Source: Erysipelotrichaceae bacterium (GTDB lineage: Bacteria; Bacillota_I; Bacilli_A; Erysipelotrichales; Erysipelotrichaceae). From it: a DNA stretch of 20,492 nucleotides. The notes beneath the pieces were generated by a model. It worked only from the letters and a program-made list of their open reading frames with translations, did no database searches and was not told where the DNA came from. A program made the translations under genes and the position numbers. The stretch is from positions 1-20,492 of the forward strand of contig JAFWFB010000107.1 of assembly GCA_017512625.1 (NCBI GenBank). The letters run 5' to 3'. Positions 1 through 6,861 of this stretch are shown in pieces; the first letter of the stretch is position 1; each line of letters begins with the position of its first letter.

Positions 1-18
1 TGGGAGTTTGGAGTTTTT

Positions 19-30
19 CAACAATTGTTG
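19..30. repeat. 12-bp perfect palindrome downstream of transketolase
   Basis: The bases CAACAATTGTTG read the same on both strands and lie just past the transketolase C-terminal stop codon on the minus strand. The run of T needed for a standard terminator is not on the correct side, so I call this only a palindrome. It may be part of a longer signal cut by the window edge. Confidence 0.3.
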
Positions 31-31
31 A

Positions 32-952
32 TTAAATATTTTCCAACACGGTCTTTACGACGTTTTCACAAGTCATACCATACTTGGCAAGTACTTCAGC
101 GCCCTTTCCGGATTCACCGAAGGTATCCATGATAGCGATCGGAACGACCTTCTTAGGAGCGAGGCGAGTAAGTGTCTCAGCAACTGTACTGTAAAGTCCG
201 CCATAAATGGAATGTTCTTCCATGGTAACGATCAGATCATGTTCCTTGGCGATCTTTACGAATCCTTCAGAATCGAAAGGCTTTAAGACAGAAGCGTTGA
301 CGATGGTAGGCTCGATTCCTTTTTCCTTGAGGACTTCAGCTGCCTTGATAGCTTCAGCAACCATCATGCCCATGGCAACGAGCAGGACTTTAGATCCTTT
401 CTTAACGACGCTGATCTTGGTGAAATCGAATTCAGTATCTGGTGTATAGACATCTTCTACTTTTCCACGGCCCATTCTCATGTAGGCAGGACCTTCGAAG
501 GTTGCCAAGTATCTGGTCATTGCTGCAGCTTCGTACTGGTCAGCAGGAACAAATACACGCATGTTAGGAACGGCGCGCATGATCGCAACATCTTCAACAG
601 CCTGATGGCTGGCACCGTCTTCACCAACGGAAAGACCGGCATGAGTTGCACAGAGTTTAACGTTCAGATTCGGATAAGCAACAGAGTTTCTGATGACTTC
701 GAATGCTCTTCCGGCAAGGAAGATCGCAAAGCTGGAAGCATAGACGATCTTGCCGCTGGCAGCAAGTCCGGCAGCCATACCGACCATGTTACATTCAGCA
801 ATACCGGCATTGAAGTGTCTTTCCGGACATACTTTCTGAACTTCAGCAGTTTTAGTTGACTTGGATAAGTCAGCATCCAGAACAACGATATTCTCGTTTT
901 CCAAAGCTAATTTAGCCAAGGTTTTACCATAAGCGTTTCTGCATTCTTCCAT
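32..952 (-). CDS. Transketolase, C-terminal subunit
   Basis: This 306-aa protein is the second half of a split transketolase, carrying the pyrimidine-binding and C-terminal domains. With its partner it moves two-carbon units between sugar phosphates in the cytoplasmic non-oxidative pentose phosphate pathway, using thiamine diphosphate. The segment GIAECNMVGMAAGLA contains the conserved catalytic Glu (E53) that activates the cofactor. The segment VGEDGASHQ and the following VPADQYEA are typical of this half. A C-terminal transketolase domain follows from about residue 190. The start codon overlaps the stop of the N-terminal gene by one base (TAATG), which indicates translational coupling and a 1:1 complex. 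A 1-deoxyxylulose-5-phosphate synthase-like or other two-part transketolase with a different sugar substrate is possible, but split transketolase is the standard reading for this size and pairing. Confidence 0.93.
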   Translation of the reverse strand: MEECRNAYGKTLAKLALENENIVVLDADLSKSTKTAEVQKVCPERHFNAGIAECNMVGMAAGLAASGKIVYASSFAIFLAGRAFEVIRNSVAYPNLNVKLCATHAGLSVGEDGASHQAVEDVAIMRAVPNMRVFVPADQYEAAAMTRYLATFEGPAYMRMGRGKVEDVYTPDTEFDFTKISVVKKGSKVLLVAMGMMVAEAIKAAEVLKEKGIEPTIVNASVLKPFDSEGFVKIAKEHDLIVTMEEHSIYGGLYSTVAETLTRLAPKKVVPIAIMDTFGESGKGAEVLAKYGMTCENVVKTVLENI

Positions 953-1758
953 TATTTAAGATCCTCCATAGCTTTTTCATACTGTTCCTTGTTAGGAGCT
1001 GATCCGTGCCAAGTGTAATCATTTTCCATGAATGATACGCCCTTGCCTTTAATGGTATTGGCGATGATCATGGTAGGTTTGCCCTTGCATTGTCTTGCAG
1101 CCGCTAGAGCTTCACCGATCTGGGTGAAATCATGGCCATCGATCTCCAGAACATTCAAGCCAAAGGCTTCAAATTTTTCTCTGAATTTAACATTATTAAT
1201 AACATCTTCAATATTACCGTCGATCTGCAGGTGGTTGAAGTCCAGGAAAATGCAAAGATTATCCAGTTTGTAATGGGTAGCGGCCATCAAAGCCTCATAA
1301 ACCATACCTTCTTCAGCTTCACCATCACCCATCAATACGTAGACACGATTGTCATTCTTGTCCAGTTTGTTGGCGATAGCCATACCGACAGCGGTGCTGA
1401 TTCCCTGTCCGAGTGAACCGGTAGACATATCTACGCCGGCCAGTTTCTGCATGGAAGGGTGACCCTGAAGATGAGAACCCAGTTTACGGAAAGTGTTCAG
1501 ATCTTCATCAATAAGGCCCTTTTCTTCTAATACCGCATATAAAGCCGGTGAAGCATGACCCTTAGAAAGGACAAAACGGTCACGGTTGGTAGAAGCGACG
1601 TTTTCTTTGGTGATATTCATCTCATTGAAATACAGATAAGTAAGAATATCAGCTGCGCTTAAACTTCCGCCCGGATGTCCGCTTTGAGCAGCATAAATCA
1701 TTGTGATGATTTTTCTTCTAATACTAGAAGCGTGTTCTTTTAATAATTTTTCTTCCAT
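952..1758 (-). CDS. Transketolase, N-terminal subunit
   Basis: This 268-aa protein is the thiamine-diphosphate-binding half of a two-gene transketolase. The thiamine motif is visible as GDGE at residues 144-147, ending at N175 in the FLDFN segment. The substrate-contacting histidine motifs SGHPGG (about residues 27-31) and KGHASP (about residues 66-71) are present, as is the LGQGIS segment. The ATG is preceded by GGAGG four bases upstream, which fixes the start. It is the first gene of a two-gene unit transcribed leftward, and the downstream gene supplies the other half of the active site. Its upstream region is short and holds a 7-bp inverted repeat. Length and motifs agree with the family and nothing is missing. 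Confidence 0.94.
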   Translation of the reverse strand: MEEKLLKEHASSIRRKIITMIYAAQSGHPGGSLSAADILTYLYFNEMNITKENVASTNRDRFVLSKGHASPALYAVLEEKGLIDEDLNTFRKLGSHLQGHPSMQKLAGVDMSTGSLGQGISTAVGMAIANKLDKNDNRVYVLMGDGEAEEGMVYEALMAATHYKLDNLCIFLDFNHLQIDGNIEDVINNVKFREKFEAFGLNVLEIDGHDFTQIGEALAAARQCKGKPTMIIANTIKGKGVSFMENDYTWHGSAPNKEQYEKAMEDLK

Positions 1759-1784
1759 AATTCCTCCGCATTAATTCTATCATT

Positions 1785-1801
1785 TATAGGTTTTACCTAT
1801 A
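1785..1801. promoter_or_regulatory. Inverted repeat, possible operator of the transketolase genes
   Basis: TATAGGT and ACCTATA are exact inverted copies separated by TTT, about 27 bp upstream of the transketolase start. The repeat sits where a promoter or operator must lie, because the lipoprotein terminator ends at about 1814. A -10-like TATAAA overlaps its proximal arm on the minus strand, but I see no good -35. A repressor operator is inference. Confidence 0.35.
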
Positions 1802-1813
1802 GTAGGAAATAAG

Positions 1814-1839
1814 AAAAAAAGACGGCCTAGCCGTCTTTT
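1814..1839 (-). terminator. Rho-independent terminator of the lipoprotein gene
   Basis: A 6-bp perfect stem, GACGGC and GCCGTC around a 3-nt loop (1821-1835), is followed on the minus strand by seven T. Flanking A and T runs extend the stem and could let it work in both directions. It starts a few bases past the lipoprotein stop codon and insulates the transketolase genes. Confidence 0.85.
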
Positions 1840-1844
1840 AAATG

Positions 1845-2390
1845 CTATTTGACTTCGATCATCTGTGCCCATTTTTCAAATAATGGGTAGTAGGTGGATT
1901 CTTCGTCGGTCAGGCAACCGAAGGTGATGGTCCAGAAGGCATCATCACTGGCTCTTAAGATAGAATGATAGCTGTATTTGGTATTTTCGACGGTGCTGAT
2001 ATAGCGGGCAAACGGCCAACCATCAGGTCCTTTTTCGAAAGAGATCTTGTTGTTATTGCTGGCGATGATAGCATCGGTATAGTCATCGATATCGAAGTCT
2101 TCCATCGCGATTCCCAGTTCTTCAAGATAATCGACGGATTCCTTGATAGCTGAAACAAAGAAGTGATCAGTCACATAAGCGACATCAAAGCCATCGATAG
2201 GTGTTTCCTCTGCTTCCTCAGGCAGCCAGACATTGAATCCTGAATCATGACTAAAGAGCTTAAGTCCTTCGTGCTCATCAACAACGGTAGGCTCCGGCTC
2301 GTTTGTTGGTTCGGTGGTCTCGCCACCTTTGCTGCAGGCAGAAAGCATCAGCATCGATAATGCCAGCAGCAGTAATAATATTTTTTTCAT
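1845..2390 (-). CDS. Small lipoprotein of unknown function
   Basis: The 181-aa product has a lipoprotein signal peptide: a Lys-Lys start, a leucine-rich core and the lipobox LSAC with the modified cysteine at residue 19. The mature protein would be anchored on the outer face of the cell membrane. A Glu/Thr/Pro-rich linker (about residues 22-40) precedes a compact soluble domain of about 140 residues that I do not recognise. The pattern of a small globular domain after a low-complexity linker resembles many Firmicutes surface lipoproteins of unknown role. The start is supported by AGGAG seven bases upstream of ATG. It stands alone, with its own promoter and terminator, and is divergent from the MATE gene. 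No function is assigned. Confidence 0.8.
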   Translation of the reverse strand: MKKILLLLLALSMLMLSACSKGGETTEPTNEPEPTVVDEHEGLKLFSHDSGFNVWLPEEAEETPIDGFDVAYVTDHFFVSAIKESVDYLEELGIAMEDFDIDDYTDAIIASNNNKISFEKGPDGWPFARYISTVENTKYSYHSILRASDDAFWTITFGCLTDEESTYYPLFEKWAQMIEVK

Positions 2391-2408
2391 ATGATTTCTC
2401 CTGATTTA

Positions 2409-2437
2409 ATTATAAACCCATACAAAGATTAAATAAA
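2409..2437 (-). promoter_or_regulatory. Probable promoter of the lipoprotein gene
   Basis: A perfect minus-strand TATAAT (plus positions 2409-2414) lies 18 bases upstream of the lipoprotein start. The -35 region at 17-bp spacing (TTTATT) is a weak match, so the call rests mainly on the -10 box. Confidence 0.4.
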
Positions 2438-2484
2438 TTGATATCGATAAACCAAAGTAATATGACAATAGTTTAATTGGTTTG

Positions 2485-2520
2485 TGATACAATCTGTTAG
2501 TATACATTTTTATAAGGAGG
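2485..2520 (+). promoter_or_regulatory. Extended -10 promoter and strong ribosome binding site of the MATE gene
   Basis: TGATACAAT at 2485-2493 fits an extended -10 box (TGnTACAAT). A possible -35, ATGACA at 2462-2467, is too far for the usual spacer, so the extended -10 is probably what matters. AAGGAGG at 2514-2520 lies four bases before the ATG at 2525. Confidence 0.5.
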
Positions 2521-2524
2521 GTCT

Positions 2525-3925
2525 ATGAAGTTAAAAGAGATGTTTGCGACTAAAAACATGACGGAAGGCGAACCATATAAGAGAATATTGGAATTCGCTA
2601 TCCCGATGTTGATCGGTAATGTTGCTCAACAGCTTTACAATACAGCCGACTCTGTCATCGTAGGTAAATATATCGGTGATAATGCCCTGGCAGCTGTTGG
2701 AAGTTCAATGCCGATACTGACCCTGATGTTCTCACTGTTCATCGGTATCTCGACCGGTGCAAGTATCGTCACTTCCCAGATGTTTGGTGCCAAAAACCGT
2801 AAGGGACTTTCCAAGAGTATTGGCAACTGTCTGGTCCTCTCAGCGATCGTATCGCTGATCATCATGGTCGTCGGTACCGCGATCACTGAACCGATGTTGA
2901 GATTGCTGAATACTCCTGCCAGCATCCTTGACTGGTGTAAGTCTTATCTGACGATCTTCTTCTTAGGCATTGCCGGATCGATCTATTACAATATCCTGGC
3001 CGGTCTGTTAAGAGGAATGGGCGATTCGATCTCTGCCTTATTATTCCTTCTGATCTCTGCCGGTCTTAATATCTTCCTGGATATCTATTTCATTTCCCAG
3101 CTGGGAATGGGAGTAGAGGGTGCATCCTTAGCGACCGTCTTATCCCAGGGCATCTCGGCTGTTCTCTGTCTTATCAAGCTGATGAATATGAAAAACGATT
3201 TCGATCTGAATCTGGAATCGCTTAAACTTGATCCGAACATTTCCGGAAGGATCATCAAACTGGGTCTTCCTACCGGAATCACTCAGGCCATCATGGCAAC
3301 CGCTAACATGTTCGTACAAAACCTTACCAACAGCATGGGTGAGATGGTAATCGCAGCCAACGTTCTGGTCATGAGAGTCGATGGTTTCGCAATGATGCCG
3401 AACTTCTCCTTCGGTAATGCGATGAGCGTATTTACCGGACAGAATGTCGGTGCCGGAAAGGAAGATCGTATCGCCTTAGGTAAGAAGCAGGGACAGAACA
3501 TCGTTTTAGGTTTATCGACCGCTATCGTAGTAGCACTGATGTTTGCCAGCCCGTTGTTATTCAGGATCTTTACCAAGACACCTGAACTGATCCAGTTAGC
3601 TACCAACATGATCAGAATAATGGCTATCGGTTATATCTGGTTCGGCCTTTCCCAGGTCTTGCTGGGAATCATGAGAGGTGCCGGAGATACCATGACGCCG
3701 ATGTATCAGTCGATCATTTCCACGATCCTGATCCGTGTTCCGTTAGCTTATCTGTTTGCGTCATATACCAAGAGCGAACTCTTCCCACATGGCAGTCCAT
3801 ATGCCTTATCAACATCACTGCTGATCTCCTGGGTAGCAGGAGCGATCATGGCTTACTTCCTCTTCAAAAACGGCAAGTGGAGAGAGAGGATGCACAGATC
3901 CATGAGCAGTAACAAAGCCAAATAA
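2525..3925 (+). CDS. MATE family multidrug/cation exporter
   Basis: The 466-aa protein has the length and hydrophobic pattern of a 12-helix MATE (multidrug and toxic compound extrusion) antiporter of the inner membrane. These carriers export organic cations or drugs in exchange for Na+ or H+. The N-terminal repeat contains the family segments PMLIGNVAQQLYNTADS and VGKYIGDNALAAVG, then a serine/glycine-rich loop (GISTGASIV). The second MATE repeat starts near residue 245 with GLPTGITQAIM and includes the FSFGNAMSVFTGQNVGAG segment. The start is fixed by AAGGAGG four bases upstream. It is monocistronic, divergent from the lipoprotein gene, and closed by its own hairpin terminator. The substrate cannot be read from the sequence. 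A drug, dye or metabolite are all possible. Confidence 0.93.
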   Translation: MKLKEMFATKNMTEGEPYKRILEFAIPMLIGNVAQQLYNTADSVIVGKYIGDNALAAVGSSMPILTLMFSLFIGISTGASIVTSQMFGAKNRKGLSKSIGNCLVLSAIVSLIIMVVGTAITEPMLRLLNTPASILDWCKSYLTIFFLGIAGSIYYNILAGLLRGMGDSISALLFLLISAGLNIFLDIYFISQLGMGVEGASLATVLSQGISAVLCLIKLMNMKNDFDLNLESLKLDPNISGRIIKLGLPTGITQAIMATANMFVQNLTNSMGEMVIAANVLVMRVDGFAMMPNFSFGNAMSVFTGQNVGAGKEDRIALGKKQGQNIVLGLSTAIVVALMFASPLLFRIFTKTPELIQLATNMIRIMAIGYIWFGLSQVLLGIMRGAGDTMTPMYQSIISTILIRVPLAYLFASYTKSELFPHGSPYALSTSLLISWVAGAIMAYFLFKNGKWRERMHRSMSSNKAK

Positions 3926-3932
3926 AAAAAAG

Positions 3933-3960
3933 AAAATGGTGTAATCATTACACCATTTTT
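3933..3960. terminator. Bidirectional Rho-independent terminator
   Basis: TGGTGTAA and TTACACCA pair perfectly around a TCA loop, and flanking AAAA and TTTT lengthen the stem to 12 bp with T runs on both strands. It lies between two convergent genes: the MATE gene ending at 3925 and the small membrane protein ending at 3978. It can serve both. Confidence 0.9.
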
Positions 3961-3977
3961 ATTTTGCTTATTTATAT

Positions 3978-4412
3978 CTATCTACGAGTATTGATGTTCC
4001 CGGCACGGAATACCGGATCCATTGTGCCTTCAAACGACATCATGGTATAGACACCTTCATATCCTTCATAGTTCTCATCAATGATCTTTATAAAGGTCTC
4101 CGGATCTTTCTTTACCCAGAACTTGTTAAGCAACAGGCCTATAACAATCAGAGTAGCGATGATCAAGGCAATAGCCAGATTAAAGCGCCAGGTCGTATGC
4201 CCGTGCAGATAGATATCGGTCATATTGAGATAGCGGAAGGACAAAAGAGCGATCAGAAACAGGAAGTATCTGATCAGACGGAAATAATACTTCCTTCTGA
4301 CATACTGTCTTTTGATACCCTGATAGACTACATCGATCTGGAAAGGACTAAGCTTATGAGTCTTTAATGATTCCAGGATCTTCGATGCATTGGTATGATG
4401 AAATAAACGCAT
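3978..4412 (-). CDS. Small two-helix membrane protein, unknown
   Basis: The 144-aa protein is not one I recognise. It has a basic N-terminal segment of about 42 residues, two hydrophobic stretches (about 44-60 and 78-96) consistent with transmembrane helices, and a soluble acidic-to-polar tail of about 45 residues. Both ends would then face the cytoplasm, which is inference from the positive charge around residues 34-46. No Shine-Dalgarno sequence precedes the ATG, yet a perfect extended -10 box (TGCTATAAT) ends only six bases before it, so the transcript probably starts at or next to the start codon. There is no other in-frame ATG until about residue 64, which would remove the first helix. 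It lies just downstream of hppA but is separated from it by a strong terminator. Confidence 0.72.
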   Translation of the reverse strand: MRLFHHTNASKILESLKTHKLSPFQIDVVYQGIKRQYVRRKYYFRLIRYFLFLIALLSFRYLNMTDIYLHGHTTWRFNLAIALIIATLIVIGLLLNKFWVKKDPETFIKIIDENYEGYEGVYTMMSFEGTMDPVFRAGNINTRR

Positions 4413-4418
4413 ATCTGA

Positions 4419-4427
4419 ATTATAGCA
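4419..4427 (-). promoter_or_regulatory. Extended -10 promoter abutting a start codon (leaderless transcript)
   Basis: On the minus strand TGCTATAAT is an exact extended -10 consensus. Its last base is at 4419 and the ATG begins at 4412, which is where transcription should start. No credible -35 is seen because the hppA terminator occupies that place. An extended -10 can work without one. Confidence 0.6.
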
Positions 4428-4435
4428 GAGAAAAC

Positions 4436-4465
4436 AAAAAGCCGTCTAAATCCCAGACGGCTTTT
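4436..4465 (-). terminator. Rho-independent terminator of hppA
   Basis: GCCGTCT (4441-4447) and AGACGGC (4455-4461) form a perfect 7-bp stem with a 7-nt loop, extended by AAAA and TTTT. The minus-strand T run follows the stem, 18 bases after the hppA stop. It uses the same GACGGC/GCCGTC stem as the terminator at 1814-1839. Confidence 0.9.
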
Positions 4466-4482
4466 AATTCGGGTTTTAAGGA

Positions 4483-6663
4483 TTAATCCAGATGGAACAT
4501 CTTAACGATCAGATCCCACAGATTGTACTTGTTGAAGACTGGTACGATAACCAGAGCAACTGTAGACATGATCTTGATGAAGATATCCAGACATGGACCA
4601 ACTGTATCCTTTAACGGGTCACCGACAGTATCACCGACAACGGCAGCACTGTGAGCTTCTGAACCTTTACCATGGTTTTCGATACCGCCAGCTTCGATAT
4701 ACTTCTTGGCGTTATCCCAGGCACCACCGGCATTACCGGCGAATAAGGCGATCATGATTGCGGAAATGGTTGAACCGATCAGGATACCACCGACGAATTC
4801 AGGACCCAGGATAAATCCACAGGCAACCGGAATGACGATAGCAAACAGTGAAGGCATCTTCATTTCAGCGATCGAACCCTTGGTAGAGATCTCGATACAA
4901 GTCTTGTAATCAGGCTTAGCAGTTCCTTCCAGGATTCCCGGAATCTCATTGAACTGTCTTCTGACTTCCTCAACCATATTTCTGGCAGCTTTTGCAACAG
5001 CCTCGATCAGCATACCACTGAACAGGAATGGGAAGGCACCACCGACGATAGCACCAGCTAAGGTCAATGGGTTGATGATGTTAAGAACGAGCTGGGTACC
5101 GGCCTGATTGTAGGAATACAGGTAAGATACCATTAATGATAAGGCTGCAAGCGCACCGGAACCGATGGCGAAGCCCTTACCGATAGCAGCGGTAGTGTTA
5201 CCGACTGAATCAAGGGTATCGGTGATCTCACGAACTTCCGGATCAAGACCGGACATTTCAGCAATACCACCGGCATTATCAGAGATAGGTCCGTAAGTAT
5301 CAACGGATACGGTAGTAGCTACGAACGAAAGCATACCGACAGCGGCCATTGAAACACCATACATACCGGAAATGTAGTAAGCCAGGATGATACCGATACA
5401 TAAGACAACAGATGGATACATTGTTGACTTCATACCTAAGGCCAGACCCTGAGTGATGGTCAGTGCCGGTCCTTCAAGGGATGCGTTGGCAACGTCTTTG
5501 GTTGGCTTGTATTCATCACTGGTATAGAACTCAGCGATCATACCGATAATGACACCGGCAACGACGCCGATCGAAGCAGCGATCCAAGGAGAGGAGAAGC
5601 CAAGCTTGAAGCCCATGGCTGCACTATCCTGTCCTTTGAACATCAGCAGGGAAATAATGAAACCGGAAGCGATGGTCAGTCCGGCAGATACATAAGTAGC
5701 ACCGTTGAGGTCTTTATGTGGGTCATCAGACATGTTCTTCTTGAAGATCAGAACAGCGATACCGATGACACAGGAGATCAGACCGACAGAAACAAAGGCC
5801 AGCGGATATAAGAACATCTTTTCCAGCATGGCAACAGTGATCTTTCCATCAGTGGCCTGTGAACCGAAGAATAAGTGGAAGGCCAGGATTACTGAAGAAG
5901 AGATAGCTCCAACAAAGCTCTCTAACAGGTCAGATCCCAGACCGGCAACGTCACCGACATTATCACCGACGTTATCAGCGATAGTGGCAGGGTTACGAGG
6001 GTCATCTTCAGGAATGTGAGCCTCAGTCTTACCGACTAAGTCAGCACCCATATCAGCAGCCTTGGTATAGATACCGCCGCCGACACGGTTGAACATGGCA
6101 ACGATTGAACAGCCAAGTGCATAACCTGATAAGGTCATGGTGAATGGTACATATTCAATACCTAACCAGTTGGTAACAGATACGAATCTCTCAGCAGAAA
6201 GGTAGCCAAGCAGATGTCCGAAGAACAGATAAACAATAAACAGTCCCAGTAAAGCGAAACCGGCAACGCAAAGGCCCATGACTGAACCGCCGCGGAAAGC
6301 GACTGTTACGGTCTTACCGATGTCTTTGGTCTTGTTGGCTTCATTGGAAACGCGTACGTTAGAATAAGTAGCAATCTTCATACCGACCATTCCGGCGATG
6401 GCACTCATTACTGATCCAATGATCAGAGCGCAACCGGCAGACCAGGTGGTAAGAACGGTCAATATTACAGCAACAATAGCAACTACGATAAACAATACCT
6501 TGTACTCATAGTTGATGAAAGCATTGGCTCCGACCCTGATGGCAGCAGCGATCTCTGCCATCTTTTCGCTACCTTCTTCCAGCTTCTTGGTTGTTGCGAA
6601 GTTGAAAGCAGCGAAGGCCAGTGCTAATAATGATGCGAATAAGACCAATACTAACAATGACAT
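4483..6663 (-). CDS. hppA: K+-dependent membrane-bound ion-pumping pyrophosphatase
   Basis: This integral membrane enzyme couples pyrophosphate hydrolysis to pumping of Na+ or H+ across the cell membrane. The diphosphate-binding signature is intact: GADLVGKTE, then EDDPRNPATIADNVGDNVGD with its aspartate ladder (about residues 205-240). A second conserved block includes DNAGGIAEM and the C-terminal GDTVGDPLKDTVGP segment. The segment GNTTAA (about residue 488 onward) has Ala where K+-independent enzymes have Lys, so the enzyme should need K+. K+-dependent members include both Na+ and H+ pumps and I cannot choose between them. I place the start at the ATG at 6663 (726 aa), because AGGAGG lies seven bases upstream of it and only one base upstream of the earlier ATG at 6669. 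It follows a long structured leader and is closed by its own terminator. Confidence 0.95.
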   Translation of the reverse strand: MSLLVLVLFASLLALAFAAFNFATTKKLEEGSEKMAEIAAAIRVGANAFINYEYKVLFIVVAIVAVILTVLTTWSAGCALIIGSVMSAIAGMVGMKIATYSNVRVSNEANKTKDIGKTVTVAFRGGSVMGLCVAGFALLGLFIVYLFFGHLLGYLSAERFVSVTNWLGIEYVPFTMTLSGYALGCSIVAMFNRVGGGIYTKAADMGADLVGKTEAHIPEDDPRNPATIADNVGDNVGDVAGLGSDLLESFVGAISSSVILAFHLFFGSQATDGKITVAMLEKMFLYPLAFVSVGLISCVIGIAVLIFKKNMSDDPHKDLNGATYVSAGLTIASGFIISLLMFKGQDSAAMGFKLGFSSPWIAASIGVVAGVIIGMIAEFYTSDEYKPTKDVANASLEGPALTITQGLALGMKSTMYPSVVLCIGIILAYYISGMYGVSMAAVGMLSFVATTVSVDTYGPISDNAGGIAEMSGLDPEVREITDTLDSVGNTTAAIGKGFAIGSGALAALSLMVSYLYSYNQAGTQLVLNIINPLTLAGAIVGGAFPFLFSGMLIEAVAKAARNMVEEVRRQFNEIPGILEGTAKPDYKTCIEISTKGSIAEMKMPSLFAIVIPVACGFILGPEFVGGILIGSTISAIMIALFAGNAGGAWDNAKKYIEAGGIENHGKGSEAHSAAVVGDTVGDPLKDTVGPCLDIFIKIMSTVALVIVPVFNKYNLWDLIVKMFHLD

Positions 6664-6669
6664 AATCAT

Positions 6670-6843
6670 TCCTCCTATAAAGTCAAAAATGGGTTTTAAA
6701 AACCCACAAATAAATATGCTTAGAAAGAAAAGAATCTCTTATGAGAATCTTTGTTGTTGGCTTTGAAAAAACCAAATTTCCCCCTATTGTCAGGAAGAGC
6801 CTGTCTTCCTTCCTTTAAACACACAGGTAACAGAAGGGTGTTT
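6670..6843 (-). ncRNA. Candidate structured 5' leader of hppA (possible cis-regulatory RNA)
   Basis: About 175 nt separate a -10-like TATAAA (plus positions 6850-6855, minus strand) from the hppA ribosome binding site. The predicted RNA would begin near 6843. Its 5' domain folds into stacked helices: CCCT with AGGG (6835-6838 and 6782-6785), a 2x2 internal loop, UGUUA with UGACA (6828-6832 and 6788-6792, one wobble), and CCUGU with ACAGG (6823-6827 and 6800-6804). A 7-nt bulge, CUCUUCC (6793-6799), is complementary over five bases to GGAAG in the 18-nt apical loop, so a pseudoknot is possible. A second hairpin (6731-6750) and a U-run hairpin before the ribosome binding site follow. I do not recognise a known riboswitch consensus. 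No conservation data are available, so function is inference. Confidence 0.4.
6685..6706 (-). terminator. Hairpin plus U-run just before the hppA ribosome binding site
   Basis: On the minus strand TGGGTTTT and AAAACCCA are perfect inverted copies separated by one base, so some inner pairs must open to form the loop. They are followed by TTTTT, nine bases upstream of the AGGAGG site. The stem is AT-rich and may be weak. Its position suggests an attenuator controlled by the upstream leader fold, or an mRNA stabiliser. Confidence 0.4.
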
Positions 6844-6860
6844 TTTCTCTTTATAAGCAT
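6720..6860 (-). CDS. Possible 46-codon ORF overlapping the hppA leader
   Basis: An open frame of 46 codons starts one base after the stop of the FRG-domain gene (TAG T ATG) and ends at a TAA at 6720-6722. The product would be basic, with many Lys and Arg and an aromatic end (KRFFSF). There is no Shine-Dalgarno sequence and no family I recognise. It covers the same bases as the predicted RNA structure, so it is either a leader peptide or chance. I lean towards chance. Confidence 0.2.
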   Translation of the reverse strand: MLIKRKNTLLLPVCLKEGRQALPDNRGKFGFFKANNKDSHKRFFSF

Positions 6861-6861
6861 A

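Noticed and set aside
6782..6838. Resemblance to the signal recognition particle RNA (GGAAGGAAG and flanks) on the minus strand
   Set aside because: The GGAA tetraloop of SRP RNA must be closed by UCC on its 5' side; here AAA precedes it, so the conserved helix 8 cannot form. The match is limited to a short purine run.
6817..6846. Plus-strand terminator-like hairpin AAACAC/GTGTTT followed by T run
   Set aside because: No gene or promoter lies upstream on the plus strand for it to end. It is more sensibly an alternative fold of the hppA leader.
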